NCBI GenBank assembly: GCA_900468625.1
Contig: UBUL01000008.1
Location: 62,001 to 126,000, forward strand
Direction: 5' to 3'
DNA length: 64,000 bases
Source of the DNA: Hyphomicrobiales bacterium
GTDB lineage: Bacteria > Pseudomonadota > Alphaproteobacteria > Rhizobiales > Rhizobiaceae
Shown: positions 53,722-62,314 of the stretch, piece after piece
Position numbering within the stretch: the stretch's first letter is position 1
Layout: each line of letters begins with the position of its first letter
The notes under the pieces: model-generated
Told to the model about the DNA's origin: nothing
Databases searched by the model: none
What the model saw: the letters and a program-made list of their open reading frames with translations, nothing else
Made by a program: the position numbers and the translations under genes

Positions 53722-53735
53722 TTGATCATCGTCAA
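53722..53735. promoter_or_regulatory. FixK/FNR-type box TTGATCATCGTCAA
   Basis: An exact TTGA-N6-TCAA dyad, 54 bases upstream of the ftsH start at 53790. Confidence 0.7.
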
Positions 53736-53789
53736 AGCGCCCGAAGCCAGGGAGTGCGACAGTAAAAATAATCTGCGGTGGAGAGACGG

Positions 53790-55628
53790 ATGGAACAGAA
53801 GCATAGGTTCAATATCGGCTATCTCTTCGTGGCCATGGTATTGCTCGGCGTCTTCCAGTTTTGGCTGGCTGCGCGCAACGTGCAGGAAGTTTCCTACAGC
53901 GATCTTATGCGGCTGGTTGCCGACGGCAAGATACAATCGGTCACTTTGACAGAAACGATGATCGAGGGTGTGTTCAAGCAGCCCCAGAACGGAAAAACCG
54001 AGTTCGTCAGCAACCGCGTCGACCCCGCGGCCGCGGCCGCGTTCGAAAAGGCCGGCGTCCAGGTATCGGGCGGATCGGATAGCAGCCTTCTTTCGATAAT
54101 TCTTTCCTGGATTCTTCCCATATTGCTGTTTGCCGGCGTCTGGTTCTTTCTGTTCCGAAACATGGCGGAAAGGCAGGGCATGGGAGGGCTCATCCAGATC
54201 GGAAAGTCGCGAGCCAAGGTCTATCTCGAGCGCAAAACGGGCGTAACGTTCGAGGATGTGGCAGGCGTCGACGAAGCGAAGGCGGAATTGAAGGAAGTCG
54301 TCTCGTTCCTCAAGGAGAAGGATAGATATGGCCGTCTCGGCGCCCGCGTTCCGAAAGGCGTCCTGCTTGTCGGTCCTCCAGGCACCGGCAAAACTCTTTT
54401 GGCCCGTGCCGTGGCAGGGGAGGCGGATGTACCTTTCTTTTCAATTTCCGGGTCGGAATTCGTAGAGCTTTTTGTAGGTGTGGGAGCCGCTCGGGTGCGA
54501 GATCTGTTTGAACAGGCCCGGGCAACGGCTCCGTGCATCATCTTTATAGACGAGCTCGACGCATTGGGACGCGCGCGCACCGGTCTTGGCGGTTTGGGTG
54601 GCAATGACGAAAAGGAGCAGACGCTCAATCAGCTTCTTTCTGAATTGGATGGTTTCGATCCGAGCGTCGGCATCGTTCTGCTGGCTGCGACGAACAGACC
54701 GGAAATTCTCGATGCGGCTTTGTTGCGCGCTGGTCGATTTGACCGACAGATCGTCATCGACCGGCCCGATCTCAAGGAGCGGGCCGCAATACTCGCCGTC
54801 CATGTAAAGAAAATAGCAATGGCGCCCGGCGTCCGGATCAACGATATTGCCGGTCTTACAACCGGCTTCACCGGGGCCGATCTCGCCAATCTGGTCAATG
54901 AAGCGGCAATCTGTGCAACCCGCAGGAATGCGGATATGGTGACCGCGGACGATTTCACGCAGGCGGTGGAACGCATCGTCGCCGGTTCCGAACGGCGTGG
55001 CCGCCTGTTGAACGCTAGGGAGCGGGAACGTGTCGCCTATCACGAGATGGGACACGCGCTGGCGGCGGCCCTGCTGGAAAAAACCGATCCCGTCCAGAAG
55101 GTTTCGATCATACCGCGTTCGATCGGAGCCCTAGGCTACACCTTGCAGCGCCCCACGGAAGATCGCTTTCTGATCACCTCGAGCGAATTGCAGGAGCGTA
55201 TGGTTGCGCTGCTCGCAGGCAGGGCCGCAGAGGAGATCATCTTTGCCGAGGTCTCGACCGGCGCTGCGGACGATCTGGCGAAAGCGACCGACATAGCTCG
55301 GCAATATGTTACCCGATTTGGAATGAGCCCGGTCGGCCAAGCCGTTCTCGAACCGCAGCGGCTTCAGTGGCTGGCGCAAGATCATCCGGAGGTCCATGAA
55401 CGGGACTATTCTGAAGCGACGGCGAGAGAAGTGGACGTCGCCGTGCGTGACATGATGGAAACCGCCTACAGGGCTGCCAAGACCATGCTGTCGGCGCATA
55501 TCGATGATTTGCGGGCCGGCGCAAAGCTCCTGCTCGACCGCGAGACGATTACTCCCGTCGATTTTACGCCGTTGCGGCGCAGCAGCATTCAAAATGAAAG
55601 AATCGGACCTGAAAGCGTGACGGCATAG
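53790..55628 (+). CDS. ftsH: Accessory ATP-dependent zinc metalloprotease FtsH
   Basis: A 612-residue membrane-anchored AAA protease. TM1 (10-28) and TM2 (101-122) flank a periplasmic domain. Walker A GPPGTGKT is at 195-202, Walker [11 protein letters not shown] near 250-259, the pore loop within [11 protein letters not shown], the arginine-finger region in LRAGRFDRQ, and the zinc site HEMGH at 418-422. Main rhizobial FtsH proteins are longer and sit beside tilS; this island copy is probably a second, stress-induced one. ATG 53790 has GGAGAG upstream. It degrades damaged membrane and short-lived proteins. Confidence 0.9.
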   Translation: MEQKHRFNIGYLFVAMVLLGVFQFWLAARNVQEVSYSDLMRLVADGKIQSVTLTETMIEGVFKQPQNGKTEFVSNRVDPAAAAAFEKAGVQVSGGSDSSLLSIILSWILPILLFAGVWFFLFRNMAERQGMGGLIQIGKSRAKVYLERKTGVTFEDVAGVDEAKAELKEVVSFLKEKDRYGRLGARVPKGVLLVGPPGTGKTLLARAVAGEADVPFFSISGSEFVELFVGVGAARVRDLFEQARATAPCIIFIDELDALGRARTGLGGLGGNDEKEQTLNQLLSELDGFDPSVGIVLLAATNRPEILDAALLRAGRFDRQIVIDRPDLKERAAILAVHVKKIAMAPGVRINDIAGLTTGFTGADLANLVNEAAICATRRNADMVTADDFTQAVERIVAGSERRGRLLNARERERVAYHEMGHALAAALLEKTDPVQKVSIIPRSIGALGYTLQRPTEDRFLITSSELQERMVALLAGRAAEEIIFAEVSTGAADDLAKATDIARQYVTRFGMSPVGQAVLEPQRLQWLAQDHPEVHERDYSEATAREVDVAVRDMMETAYRAAKTMLSAHIDDLRAGAKLLLDRETITPVDFTPLRRSSIQNERIGPESVTA

Positions 55629-55646
55629 CGCTGAAAGGAGCCTCCG

Positions 55647-56675
55647 ATGATTGATCGGCCCGAACCGGGTGCGGCTGAGAAGCCGGATCGCCAGTTCACT
55701 TCGCTTCGCGAAAGAAGAGGCGTGTTCGGTATCGTGGTCAGCTGGATGATCGGTATTCTCCTTCTTGTCGTTCTTGTCACTCTGGTTCTTGATCGCGGCG
55801 ACATCACGCTTTTTGCCGCGGCATTCATGTCGGCCGATCCACTTTGGCTCGCCGCCGCATTCCTGCTTCAGTCGACGACCTATGCATGTGCAGCCGCCAT
55901 TTGGGCTTCTGTCCTGGCAAAGGCCGGCTTACGCGAGAAGACATTCGACCTTCTTGGTCTTGCAATCGTGGAATTGTTTGCAAACCAAGCCTTGCCGACC
56001 GGTGGCTTGAGCGGCAGCATCATGGTCATGCACGGTCTTCTTCACCGGTCTGTTCCCGGCCCAATCGCGGCAACAGCACTCTTGGTTGCAACCTTATCCT
56101 ACTATGGTGCCCATCTGCTTATAGCAATATCTGCCTTCATATTGCTCTGGTGGTACGGCGACTTCAGTAGAGCATGGCTTTCGATGGCCATACTATTTGC
56201 TCTCATTATTATTACTGTCAGCGGGTCGCTCCTGCTCTTGATCCGATCTCATGGCCGGATTTTTTCAAAATTCACAAACGGATGGTCGTTTGCGGAGCAG
56301 TTATACGACGTCATGCCTTCGATAAGGCGCGATATTGTGAAAGACTGGAGGGTTCTGTCCAAATCCTTCATCTTGCAGTCGACCATATTTATGCTTGACG
56401 TCGTAACGCTGTGGCTGACATTGCGATCTATTGGCGTTGCAATTTCTCCAGTTGCTGCCTTCATCAGCTTCGTCCTTGCATCCGTGATAGCGACGCTTGC
56501 GCCGCTACCTCTCGGCCTTGGTTCTTTCGAAGGGGCTTGCGTCGCTTTACTGCACCTTTTGGGCGTGCAGGTCGAAACTGCGCTTGCGGCAACGCTTATC
56601 TTCCGCGGACTCACATTCTGGTTGCCGATGGCGCCCGGAATCTGGCTTGCACGCAGAGAGGCCCGGGCGACTTGA
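55647..56675 (+). CDS. LPG-synthase-transmembrane/AglD family protein
   Basis: A 342-residue polytopic membrane protein (about eight spans) of the lysylphosphatidylglycerol-synthase transmembrane family (UPF0104-like), with NQALPTGGLSGSIMV and LPLGLGSFEGACVALL. Members flip lipids or glycolipids; the aminoacyl-transferase domain of MprF is absent. It begins 18 bases after ftsH with AAGGAG and is certainly co-transcribed with it. A role in lipid homeostasis alongside membrane proteolysis is inferred. Confidence 0.83.
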   Translation: MIDRPEPGAAEKPDRQFTSLRERRGVFGIVVSWMIGILLLVVLVTLVLDRGDITLFAAAFMSADPLWLAAAFLLQSTTYACAAAIWASVLAKAGLREKTFDLLGLAIVELFANQALPTGGLSGSIMVMHGLLHRSVPGPIAATALLVATLSYYGAHLLIAISAFILLWWYGDFSRAWLSMAILFALIIITVSGSLLLLIRSHGRIFSKFTNGWSFAEQLYDVMPSIRRDIVKDWRVLSKSFILQSTIFMLDVVTLWLTLRSIGVAISPVAAFISFVLASVIATLAPLPLGLGSFEGACVALLHLLGVQVETALAATLIFRGLTFWLPMAPGIWLARREARAT

Positions 56676-56735
56676 GGCCGTCAGTCGTCTCGCCCAGGGG
56701 CTTAACACCTGCGCCATGCATGCGAGGTCGTTCTG

Positions 56736-56912
56736 TTAAAAGCCGTGGCCCTTCGCCGGAGGGAAATAGGGATCCTCATATCCGAGGCGAGGCTTTTTCT
56801 CCACCTTCTTCGCGTGTTCTTTTTGTTCGGCGTTTGTAGAATTCTGGCCTGAACCGACGCTCGCGTAAGCGATTCCAAGAGCGGCCAGGGCGATGATGAT
56901 CGTTCGAAGCAT
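56736..56912 (-). CDS. Small exported protein
   Basis: A 58-residue product starting at ATG 56912, which has a strong GGAAGGAG. A short signal peptide (MLRTIIIALAALGIAYASVG) is followed by a charged, lysine-rich tail and DPYFPPAKGHGF. No family recognised. Longer frames through the same bases start upstream of the ribosome-binding site. A FixK-like site with one mismatch (TTGTCCTTGATCAA, 56979-56992) lies 67 bases upstream. Confidence 0.62.
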   Translation of the reverse strand: MLRTIIIALAALGIAYASVGSGQNSTNAEQKEHAKKVEKKPRLGYEDPYFPPAKGHGF

Positions 56913-57043
56913 TTGAGTCTCCTTCCGTTGAGACAATTCCGCCGAAAGAAACTCTGCCGGTAGGCGGCCTTGCCCGCATTGTCCTTGATCAAAACATCGC
57001 AAGCGCTTGAAATCGTGCCGGGCTGGCGAATTGAGATTGAAAG

Positions 57044-57057
57044 TTGACGCCGATCAA
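57044..57057. promoter_or_regulatory. FixK/FNR-type box TTGACGCCGATCAA
   Basis: An exact TTGA-N6-TCAA dyad, 67 bases upstream of the preferred start of the tandem Usp gene (57125), or 37 bases from the alternative ATG at 57095. Confidence 0.66.
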
Positions 57058-57124
57058 GGCGTGTTCGAAACGAACATCGCAATATGGAGATCTAATGCTC
57101 GTGCTTGGACATGGAGATCAGGCG

Positions 57125-57961
57125 ATGGATTTCAGGACTATCCTTGCCCCTATCGGGGTGACCCATTTGGAGAAGGACCTTAAAAACGCTATTGCGTTGG
57201 GTCAGGCGGCGGAGGCGCATCTCACAGTTCTGGTCGTTGCGATGGCAGCTCCACCGCCGATCGGCGGTTTCGGCGAAGTCGTTTCCGCAGCATGGCTGGA
57301 AGAGCGTGAAGGCGATCTTACAAAACTGGCCGACGCGGTGCAGATTGCCAAAGCCAGCCTCGAGCAGTCCGGCCTATCCTACGATGTGCAAGACCTGTAC
57401 ACGGAATATGCGTGGGCGGACGAGGATATTGCCCAGCATGCCCTCTATGCCGATCTGGTGCTTGTTGGCGCACAAGCGGCCGCGGACTTTCAATTCACCA
57501 AGCGTATAATCGATGGGGCGCTTTTCCAGTCGCCGACGGCTTTGCTTTTCAATCCCGCCGATCAACCGGCGACGATAGCGCCCCGGTCGGTATTGGTGGC
57601 ATGGAATTCTCGCATGGAAGCGGCCCGTGCCGTGCGGCAGGCTTTGCCGTTGCTGAAAACGGCGGAAGAAGTTCATGTGACCATGATTGATCCCGTAGAG
57701 AGGGCTTCGTCGAACGGCGAGGAGCCGGGGGCTGATGTCGCGGCCTATCTCGCGCGACATGGAGTTTCAGTCTCTGTCGACGTGCTTTCAAGCCAAGGCA
57801 AGGGTGTCGCGCAGATGCTTGCCCAGCATGCGGTTGACGTTCGTGCCGATCTCGTCGTCATGGGAGCGTATGGCCATTCTCGTTTTCGCGAGTTCGTTTT
57901 CGGGGGTGTTACCCGCACGATGCTGGAAACTGCAAAACTGCCCGTGTTCTGGGGGCACTAA
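57125..57961 (+). CDS. Universal stress protein, tandem two-domain type (copy 2)
   Basis: A 278-residue Usp with two domains. The first (1-150, MDFRTILAPIG) lacks the nucleotide-binding loop (LVLVGAQAAADFQF instead), whereas the second (about 158-278) keeps LVVMGAYGHSRFREFVFGGV. One working ATP site per chain is therefore expected. ATG 57125 gives the conserved N-terminus and has GGAG eight bases upstream; ATG 57095 is also possible. It is followed by a palindromic repeat and another Usp gene. Confidence 0.87.
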   Translation: MDFRTILAPIGVTHLEKDLKNAIALGQAAEAHLTVLVVAMAAPPPIGGFGEVVSAAWLEEREGDLTKLADAVQIAKASLEQSGLSYDVQDLYTEYAWADEDIAQHALYADLVLVGAQAAADFQFTKRIIDGALFQSPTALLFNPADQPATIAPRSVLVAWNSRMEAARAVRQALPLLKTAEEVHVTMIDPVERASSNGEEPGADVAAYLARHGVSVSVDVLSSQGKGVAQMLAQHAVDVRADLVVMGAYGHSRFREFVFGGVTRTMLETAKLPVFWGH

Positions 57962-57966
57962 AGCAT

Positions 57967-57999
57967 GTCGCGCAAAAGTGACAAGCGGTTTTGCGCGAC
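57967..57999. repeat. Rhizobial intergenic palindrome (RIME-like)
   Basis: GTCGCGCAAAA (57967-57977) is perfectly complementary to TTTTGCGCGAC (57989-57999) with an 11-base loop GTGACAAGCGG, preceded by AGCAT. This matches the style of the repeated palindromes scattered between genes in Rhizobium and relatives. It lies directly after the Usp stop and may also act as a terminator. Confidence 0.6.
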
Positions 58000-58134
58000 G
58001 TCCGACCGCCACGGCCGAGCTAAGCAGCCGATTGCAGTTGTTAAGGGGCCTCTTCCGCAAGTCGGCGGCTAAACGGCCGGTCGATGTCGGCGGATCTTTG
58101 ACGGTCCGCCGCAAGCTCAGCTAGGAGGCTATCG

Positions 58135-58572
58135 ATGTTCAGACATATCCTGGTTCCAACCGATGGATCCAAAATTGCCTCGCAGGCGGCGGGCCAGGCG
58201 ATAGCACTTGCCGCTGAAATGAACGCCGAGGTCACGTTGCTGGCCGTCGCCGAACCCTTCCGCATGCTCGCCGTCGATAGCAGCGAGTATCTGTATCAGC
58301 AGCAGCAACACGAAAAGACGGCCGCTTCGAATTGCGGTGCGATGCTGGCACAGCAGAAGGTCAAGGCTTCGAACAAGGGCGTCCTTTGCAAGACGCTGGT
58401 CATCAAGGGCAACGATGTTGCCAAGACCATCGTCGATACCGCTGAAAGTCTGGATTGCGACCTGATCGCGATGGCATCACATGGGCGAAGCGGCTTGTCC
58501 TCATTGCTATTGGGAAGCGTTGCCGCCGGTGTGATTGCCGAAGCCCACATACCCGTTCTGGTCTATCGTTAA
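58135..58572 (+). CDS. Universal stress protein (UspA family, copy 3)
   Basis: A 145-residue single-domain Usp with FRHILVPTDGSKIASQAAGQ and an intact nucleotide loop SHGRSGLSSLLLGSVAAGVI. AGGAGG is upstream of the ATG. The acetyltransferase-fusion gene starts 19 bases after its stop, so they share a transcript; Usp and Pat-like proteins may act together in dormancy or low oxygen. No exact FixK box was seen directly upstream. Confidence 0.9.
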   Translation: MFRHILVPTDGSKIASQAAGQAIALAAEMNAEVTLLAVAEPFRMLAVDSSEYLYQQQQHEKTAASNCGAMLAQQKVKASNKGVLCKTLVIKGNDVAKTIVDTAESLDCDLIAMASHGRSGLSSLLLGSVAAGVIAEAHIPVLVYR

Positions 58573-58591
58573 CCCAGAGGAAAGCCACCGG

Positions 58592-61312
58592 ATGTCGATC
58601 AACAATCTCGCGGTGCTGGCGCATCCAACATCGGTTGCCATTATCGGCGCGTCGGTACGGCAGGATGCCATCGGCTTCAAAATCCTCCGGAACGTCATTG
58701 AAGGCGGCTTTTTGGGAGACGTATGGCCTGTCAACCCCAAGTACGAGTCTGTCCTCGGACTGAAGTGTTTTGCCGATGTCGCTGCGTTGCCGAATGCCCC
58801 CGATATCGCCGTCATTGCAACGCCCGCGCACACGGTGGTCTCCATTATCCAGGAGCTCGGTCGAAAGGGAACGAAAGTCGCAGCCATCGTCACCGGAAAC
58901 CTTCAAAACGAGCTTAAGCAGGACGTACTGGCGGCAGGAAAGCCCTATGGTCTGCGCATTTTCGGACCTAATATCGTCGGCCTCATTCTCCCCGATGCGA
59001 AGCTCAATTTGAGTTTTGTCCTGACTGCCGCGGAGCGTGGAAAAATCGGTCTGATCTCGCAATCGGGGGCCATCGTCAGTTCGCTTCTCGACTGGGCATG
59101 CGATCATGCGATAGGTTTTTCCAAGGTGCTTTCTCTCGGCGACATGATCGATGTCGATGCAGGCGACGCGATAGATTTTTTGGCGGCCGATCATGAGACG
59201 GCGGCAATCGTCATGTACCTGGAATCCATTCCCGACCCGAGAAAGTTCGTCTCCGCTGCCCGCGCAGCCGGTCGCCTAAAGCCTCTGATCGTCATAGCGC
59301 CAGGCCGGCATCGCGAGGCTGCGAAAGCGGCAGCGACCCATACGGGCGCATTGGTTGGCGATTTTCGCACCGTCGATGCGGTGCTCAAGCGTGCGGGAAT
59401 CATTCGGGTCGAAAGCTTGACGGAACTTCTGGCCGCAGCCGAGATCACGCAGAAGGCCGATCCGCCGCATTCGTTGCGTGTAGCGCTCGTTACCAATGGC
59501 GGGGGCGCCGGCGTTCTGGCCGTTGACGGTCTGCTTGACCGTGGCGGGCACCTGGCAACGTTGAGCAGGCAAACGACGAGTGAGCTGGACGAGATCCTCT
59601 TGGCGGGCTGGTCACGAAGCAATCCTGTCGATGTCTTGGGAGATGCGCCGCCCGCAAGAATTAGCGAAGCCATAAGGATCGTTGCCCGAGATCCCAACGT
59701 CGATGCGATCCTCGTTCTGCATTGTCCGGTGCAGGCCGCCGAACCGGCTGCCGCGGCGGCAGCAATCGTCGAAACGGTGCGGGCAAAGGACTGGCCCCGC
59801 AAGCCATTGCTGGCATGTCTGCTTGGCGGCAGAGCCAGCCGCGAAGGGCGGCAAATTCTGCGCACCGCCGGCATACCGGATTATGCGATGCCCGATGATG
59901 CCATTGCTGCGCTGCATGTCCTTGGCGAATGGGGACGGCAGCAGGGGGCATTAACCCATATCGCCGCCACATCGGAACTTGCGGTCAACAGAAAAGAAGC
60001 ATTGAAGGTGATGGAGGCCGCGGCAAGCCAGTCGCGAACGATGCTCACCGAGCCAGAAGCCAAGGCGGTTCTGAGCCTTTATCAAATTCCAGCCGCCGAA
60101 TGTTCGATCGCAAGAAATGTGGCGGCGGTCGGACAGCTTGCCAGCGCGATGCTTCGCAAGCACCGGTCCATCGTCGTAAAGATTCTGTCGCGTTCGATCA
60201 CGCATAAATCCGAGATCGGCGGTGTCGCGCTCGACATTCGTACGCGGTCTGCAGCATGCCGGGCGGCGCGTGAGATGCAAAAGAGAGCATCGGACGCTGG
60301 GTTGTCCGGGAAAATCGACGGATTTGTCATCGAACCCATGATCAAAGCGGAGGGTGGCATCGAATTGTTTGCCGGGCTTTCCGTGGATCCTCTGTTCGGT
60401 CCGGTAATTGCCTTTGGCGCCGGAGGAATAGCCATAGAACAAATCGGCGATATCGCGGTTTCGCTGCCGCCTCTGGACGACGACCTGGCTGCCGATCTCA
60501 TCGACGAAACGAGAGTTGCAAAATTATTGCGCGGGTTCCGCCATGTGCCGCCGGTAAATCGCGACACCATCAAGAAGACGCTTCTTGCCCTGTCGCAAAT
60601 TGCGATCGACTTTCCCTTCATACGTGCGATCGACATCAATCCCTTGGTAGTTTCAGGCGGGACTGTCGTTGCAATGGACGCACGGATAGAGATTGACCCT
60701 TCCCGTCTATACGAGCCGGTGCCAAATCGCAGCCTCGTTATAAAGCCTTATCCTGCCGAATGGGTAGGAAAGGTCAATTTGGCTGGTCGAACCTTCGTGC
60801 TGCGTCCCATCCGCCCCGGTGATGCCAAGGCCTATGCTTCGATGCTGGAGCGTACTTCGCCGGCCGACATACGCGCTCTTTTTTTTGGCCAGACAAAGCT
60901 GTCCCAAGCGGCAATCGTACGGATGACGCATATCGACTACGAACGGGAAATGGCAATTTTGGCGATTGATGCCGATGAGCAGATCGTCGGGATTGCCCGG
61001 CTTGCGATCGATAAGGGCAAAAAAATCGGCGATCTCGGACTGCTTGTGCGAAGCGACTGTCAGCGGATGGGCCTGGGGACCGCGCTACTTGGCAAGCTTT
61101 TCGATCTTGCTGGTGCGCAAGGCCTGCAAAATCTGCGCGGTTCCGTGTTGCCCGACAATGTCAAAATGCTGAGCTTTTGCCGAAAGGCGGGCTTCAGAAT
61201 GCAGGCACCATCCGACGACACGGGCCTTTGGCAGATTGATCTGCCGCTGCCCTGCCGCGGCGATTTGGAGACAAGTTTTTCTTCGCAGCTCGGGAAGGTG
61301 CATTCGGCCTAA
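58592..61312 (+). CDS. Pat-like protein acetyltransferase: NDP-forming acyl-CoA synthetase domains fused to GNAT
   Basis: A 906-residue protein laid out like Pat/PatZ. An N-terminal CoA-binding Rossmann domain (SVAIIGASVRQDAIGFKILR) is followed by a succinyl-CoA-ligase-like domain (LISQSGAIVSSLLDW), an ATP-grasp domain (SIVVKILSRSITHKSEIGGV) and a C-terminal GNAT domain (about 730-890; VRSDCQRMGLGTALLGKL). Pat enzymes acetylate lysines of acyl-CoA synthetases. The THTGALVG motif near residue 250 keeps the histidine used in active synthetases, which classical Pat proteins often lose, so residual ligase activity is possible. ATG 58592 begins the conserved N-terminus. Confidence 0.87.
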   Translation: MSINNLAVLAHPTSVAIIGASVRQDAIGFKILRNVIEGGFLGDVWPVNPKYESVLGLKCFADVAALPNAPDIAVIATPAHTVVSIIQELGRKGTKVAAIVTGNLQNELKQDVLAAGKPYGLRIFGPNIVGLILPDAKLNLSFVLTAAERGKIGLISQSGAIVSSLLDWACDHAIGFSKVLSLGDMIDVDAGDAIDFLAADHETAAIVMYLESIPDPRKFVSAARAAGRLKPLIVIAPGRHREAAKAAATHTGALVGDFRTVDAVLKRAGIIRVESLTELLAAAEITQKADPPHSLRVALVTNGGGAGVLAVDGLLDRGGHLATLSRQTTSELDEILLAGWSRSNPVDVLGDAPPARISEAIRIVARDPNVDAILVLHCPVQAAEPAAAAAAIVETVRAKDWPRKPLLACLLGGRASREGRQILRTAGIPDYAMPDDAIAALHVLGEWGRQQGALTHIAATSELAVNRKEALKVMEAAASQSRTMLTEPEAKAVLSLYQIPAAECSIARNVAAVGQLASAMLRKHRSIVVKILSRSITHKSEIGGVALDIRTRSAACRAAREMQKRASDAGLSGKIDGFVIEPMIKAEGGIELFAGLSVDPLFGPVIAFGAGGIAIEQIGDIAVSLPPLDDDLAADLIDETRVAKLLRGFRHVPPVNRDTIKKTLLALSQIAIDFPFIRAIDINPLVVSGGTVVAMDARIEIDPSRLYEPVPNRSLVIKPYPAEWVGKVNLAGRTFVLRPIRPGDAKAYASMLERTSPADIRALFFGQTKLSQAAIVRMTHIDYEREMAILAIDADEQIVGIARLAIDKGKKIGDLGLLVRSDCQRMGLGTALLGKLFDLAGAQGLQNLRGSVLPDNVKMLSFCRKAGFRMQAPSDDTGLWQIDLPLPCRGDLETSFSSQLGKVHSA

Positions 61313-61326
61313 TTGATTGAACGCAA
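61313..61326. promoter_or_regulatory. Degenerate FixK/FNR-type box (one mismatch)
   Basis: TTGATTGAACGCAA has the right half-site GCAA instead of TCAA. It lies 74 bases upstream of the second BON gene and immediately after the acetyltransferase stop. Confidence 0.3.
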
Positions 61327-61400
61327 TGACGCCCGCTGCAGAAGAGCGATCATGCTTTCGAGGTTTGCCTCAAGCCACTTTACTTGATGGGAGAAGAACG

Positions 61401-62048
61401 ATGAATGATCTAGCCTTGCGCCAGGACGTCTTAGACGAATTGCAATTCGAGCCCAGCATAGATGCGGCCAATATTGGGGTCGCCGTGGAAAAGGGCGTCG
61501 TTTCCCTTTCGGGCCACGTCGGCAGCTATGCCGAAAAATCGGCAGCTTCATCCGCCGTCAGGCGTGTCCGGGGCGTACGCGCCATAGCCGATGAGATTGA
61601 GGTTCGCTATCCTGGCCGCAAAATGCACGCAGACGATGAGATAGCGTCGCGCGCGCTCGATATCATTGAATGGGATACGGCGTTGCCTGACGGCGCCATC
61701 GATGTCCAGGTCCGGCGTGGCTGGGTGACGCTGTCCGGTGAGGTCCCATGGCATTTTCAGCGTATCGCGGCGGAAAATGCGGTCATGAAACTTGGTGGTG
61801 TCATCGGCGTTTCCAACCGACTGACCATACGGCCAAGCGCAACGGTTTCGAATATCAGAGGCCGGATCGAAGAGGCCTTGCGACGGAACGCAGAGGTCGG
61901 CGCGAGCCGCATCCAGGTCGACATCAAGGATGGGCGAGTGGCCTTGGAGGGAGCCGTGCATGCATGGAGCGAGCGGAGCGCGGCGGAGCACGCCGTCTGG
62001 TCGGTGCCCGGCGTAACTGCCGTCGAAAATCACCTGACGATCGGTTGA
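61401..62048 (+). CDS. Triple BON-domain protein (copy 2)
   Basis: A 215-residue protein of three BON domains, the same length as copy 1 and alignable end to end (both contain FEPSIDAANIGV near the start and end in the HLTIG/HLSIG type tail). No signal peptide. GGGAGAAG precedes ATG 61401. It is likely cytoplasmic and stress-related. A RIME-like palindrome follows its stop. Confidence 0.87.
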   Translation: MNDLALRQDVLDELQFEPSIDAANIGVAVEKGVVSLSGHVGSYAEKSAASSAVRRVRGVRAIADEIEVRYPGRKMHADDEIASRALDIIEWDTALPDGAIDVQVRRGWVTLSGEVPWHFQRIAAENAVMKLGGVIGVSNRLTIRPSATVSNIRGRIEEALRRNAEVGASRIQVDIKDGRVALEGAVHAWSERSAAEHAVWSVPGVTAVENHLTIG

Positions 62049-62060
62049 TCGCCCAAGATT

Positions 62061-62127
62061 ATGCTCTGGCACGAAGCAGAGCATGATGCCCTCCGAAAAC
62101 CGCTCACGCTTTCGCGCGTCATGCTCT
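62061..62127. repeat. RIME-like composite palindromic repeat
   Basis: ATGCTCT (62061-62067) pairs with AGAGCAT (62078-62084). In addition AGAGCATGA (62078-62086) pairs with TCATGCTCT (62119-62127), enclosing the CCGAAAACCGCTCACGCTTT core characteristic of rhizobial RIME elements. It lies 12 bases after the BON gene and may double as a terminator. Confidence 0.7.
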
Positions 62128-62149
62128 AACTTATGGATTATACGTCGTG

Positions 62150-62314
62150 ATGCACGCACAGGATCGCCTTCGCCGGATATTATGGTTTGCGCTCGATCAT
62201 CTGCTGACGATTGTATTGGTTATTATGATTGCGGCGGTGATTGCAGTGCTTTTTGTCGATACTCGGAGGGGGTTGTTTCAAAGTAATGTTCAGTTGCAAA
62301 ATTCCGTGAAATAA
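62150..62314 (+). CDS. Possible 54-residue single-span membrane protein
   Basis: The frame begins ATG 62150 and encodes a basic N-terminus (MHAQDRLRRILWF), one long hydrophobic helix (HLLTIVLVIMIAAVIAVLFV) and a short polar tail (VDTRRGLFQSNVQLQNSVK). Topology by the positive-inside rule is plausible. The ribosome-binding site is weak and no family is recognised. Confidence 0.42.
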   Translation: MHAQDRLRRILWFALDHLLTIVLVIMIAAVIAVLFVDTRRGLFQSNVQLQNSVK

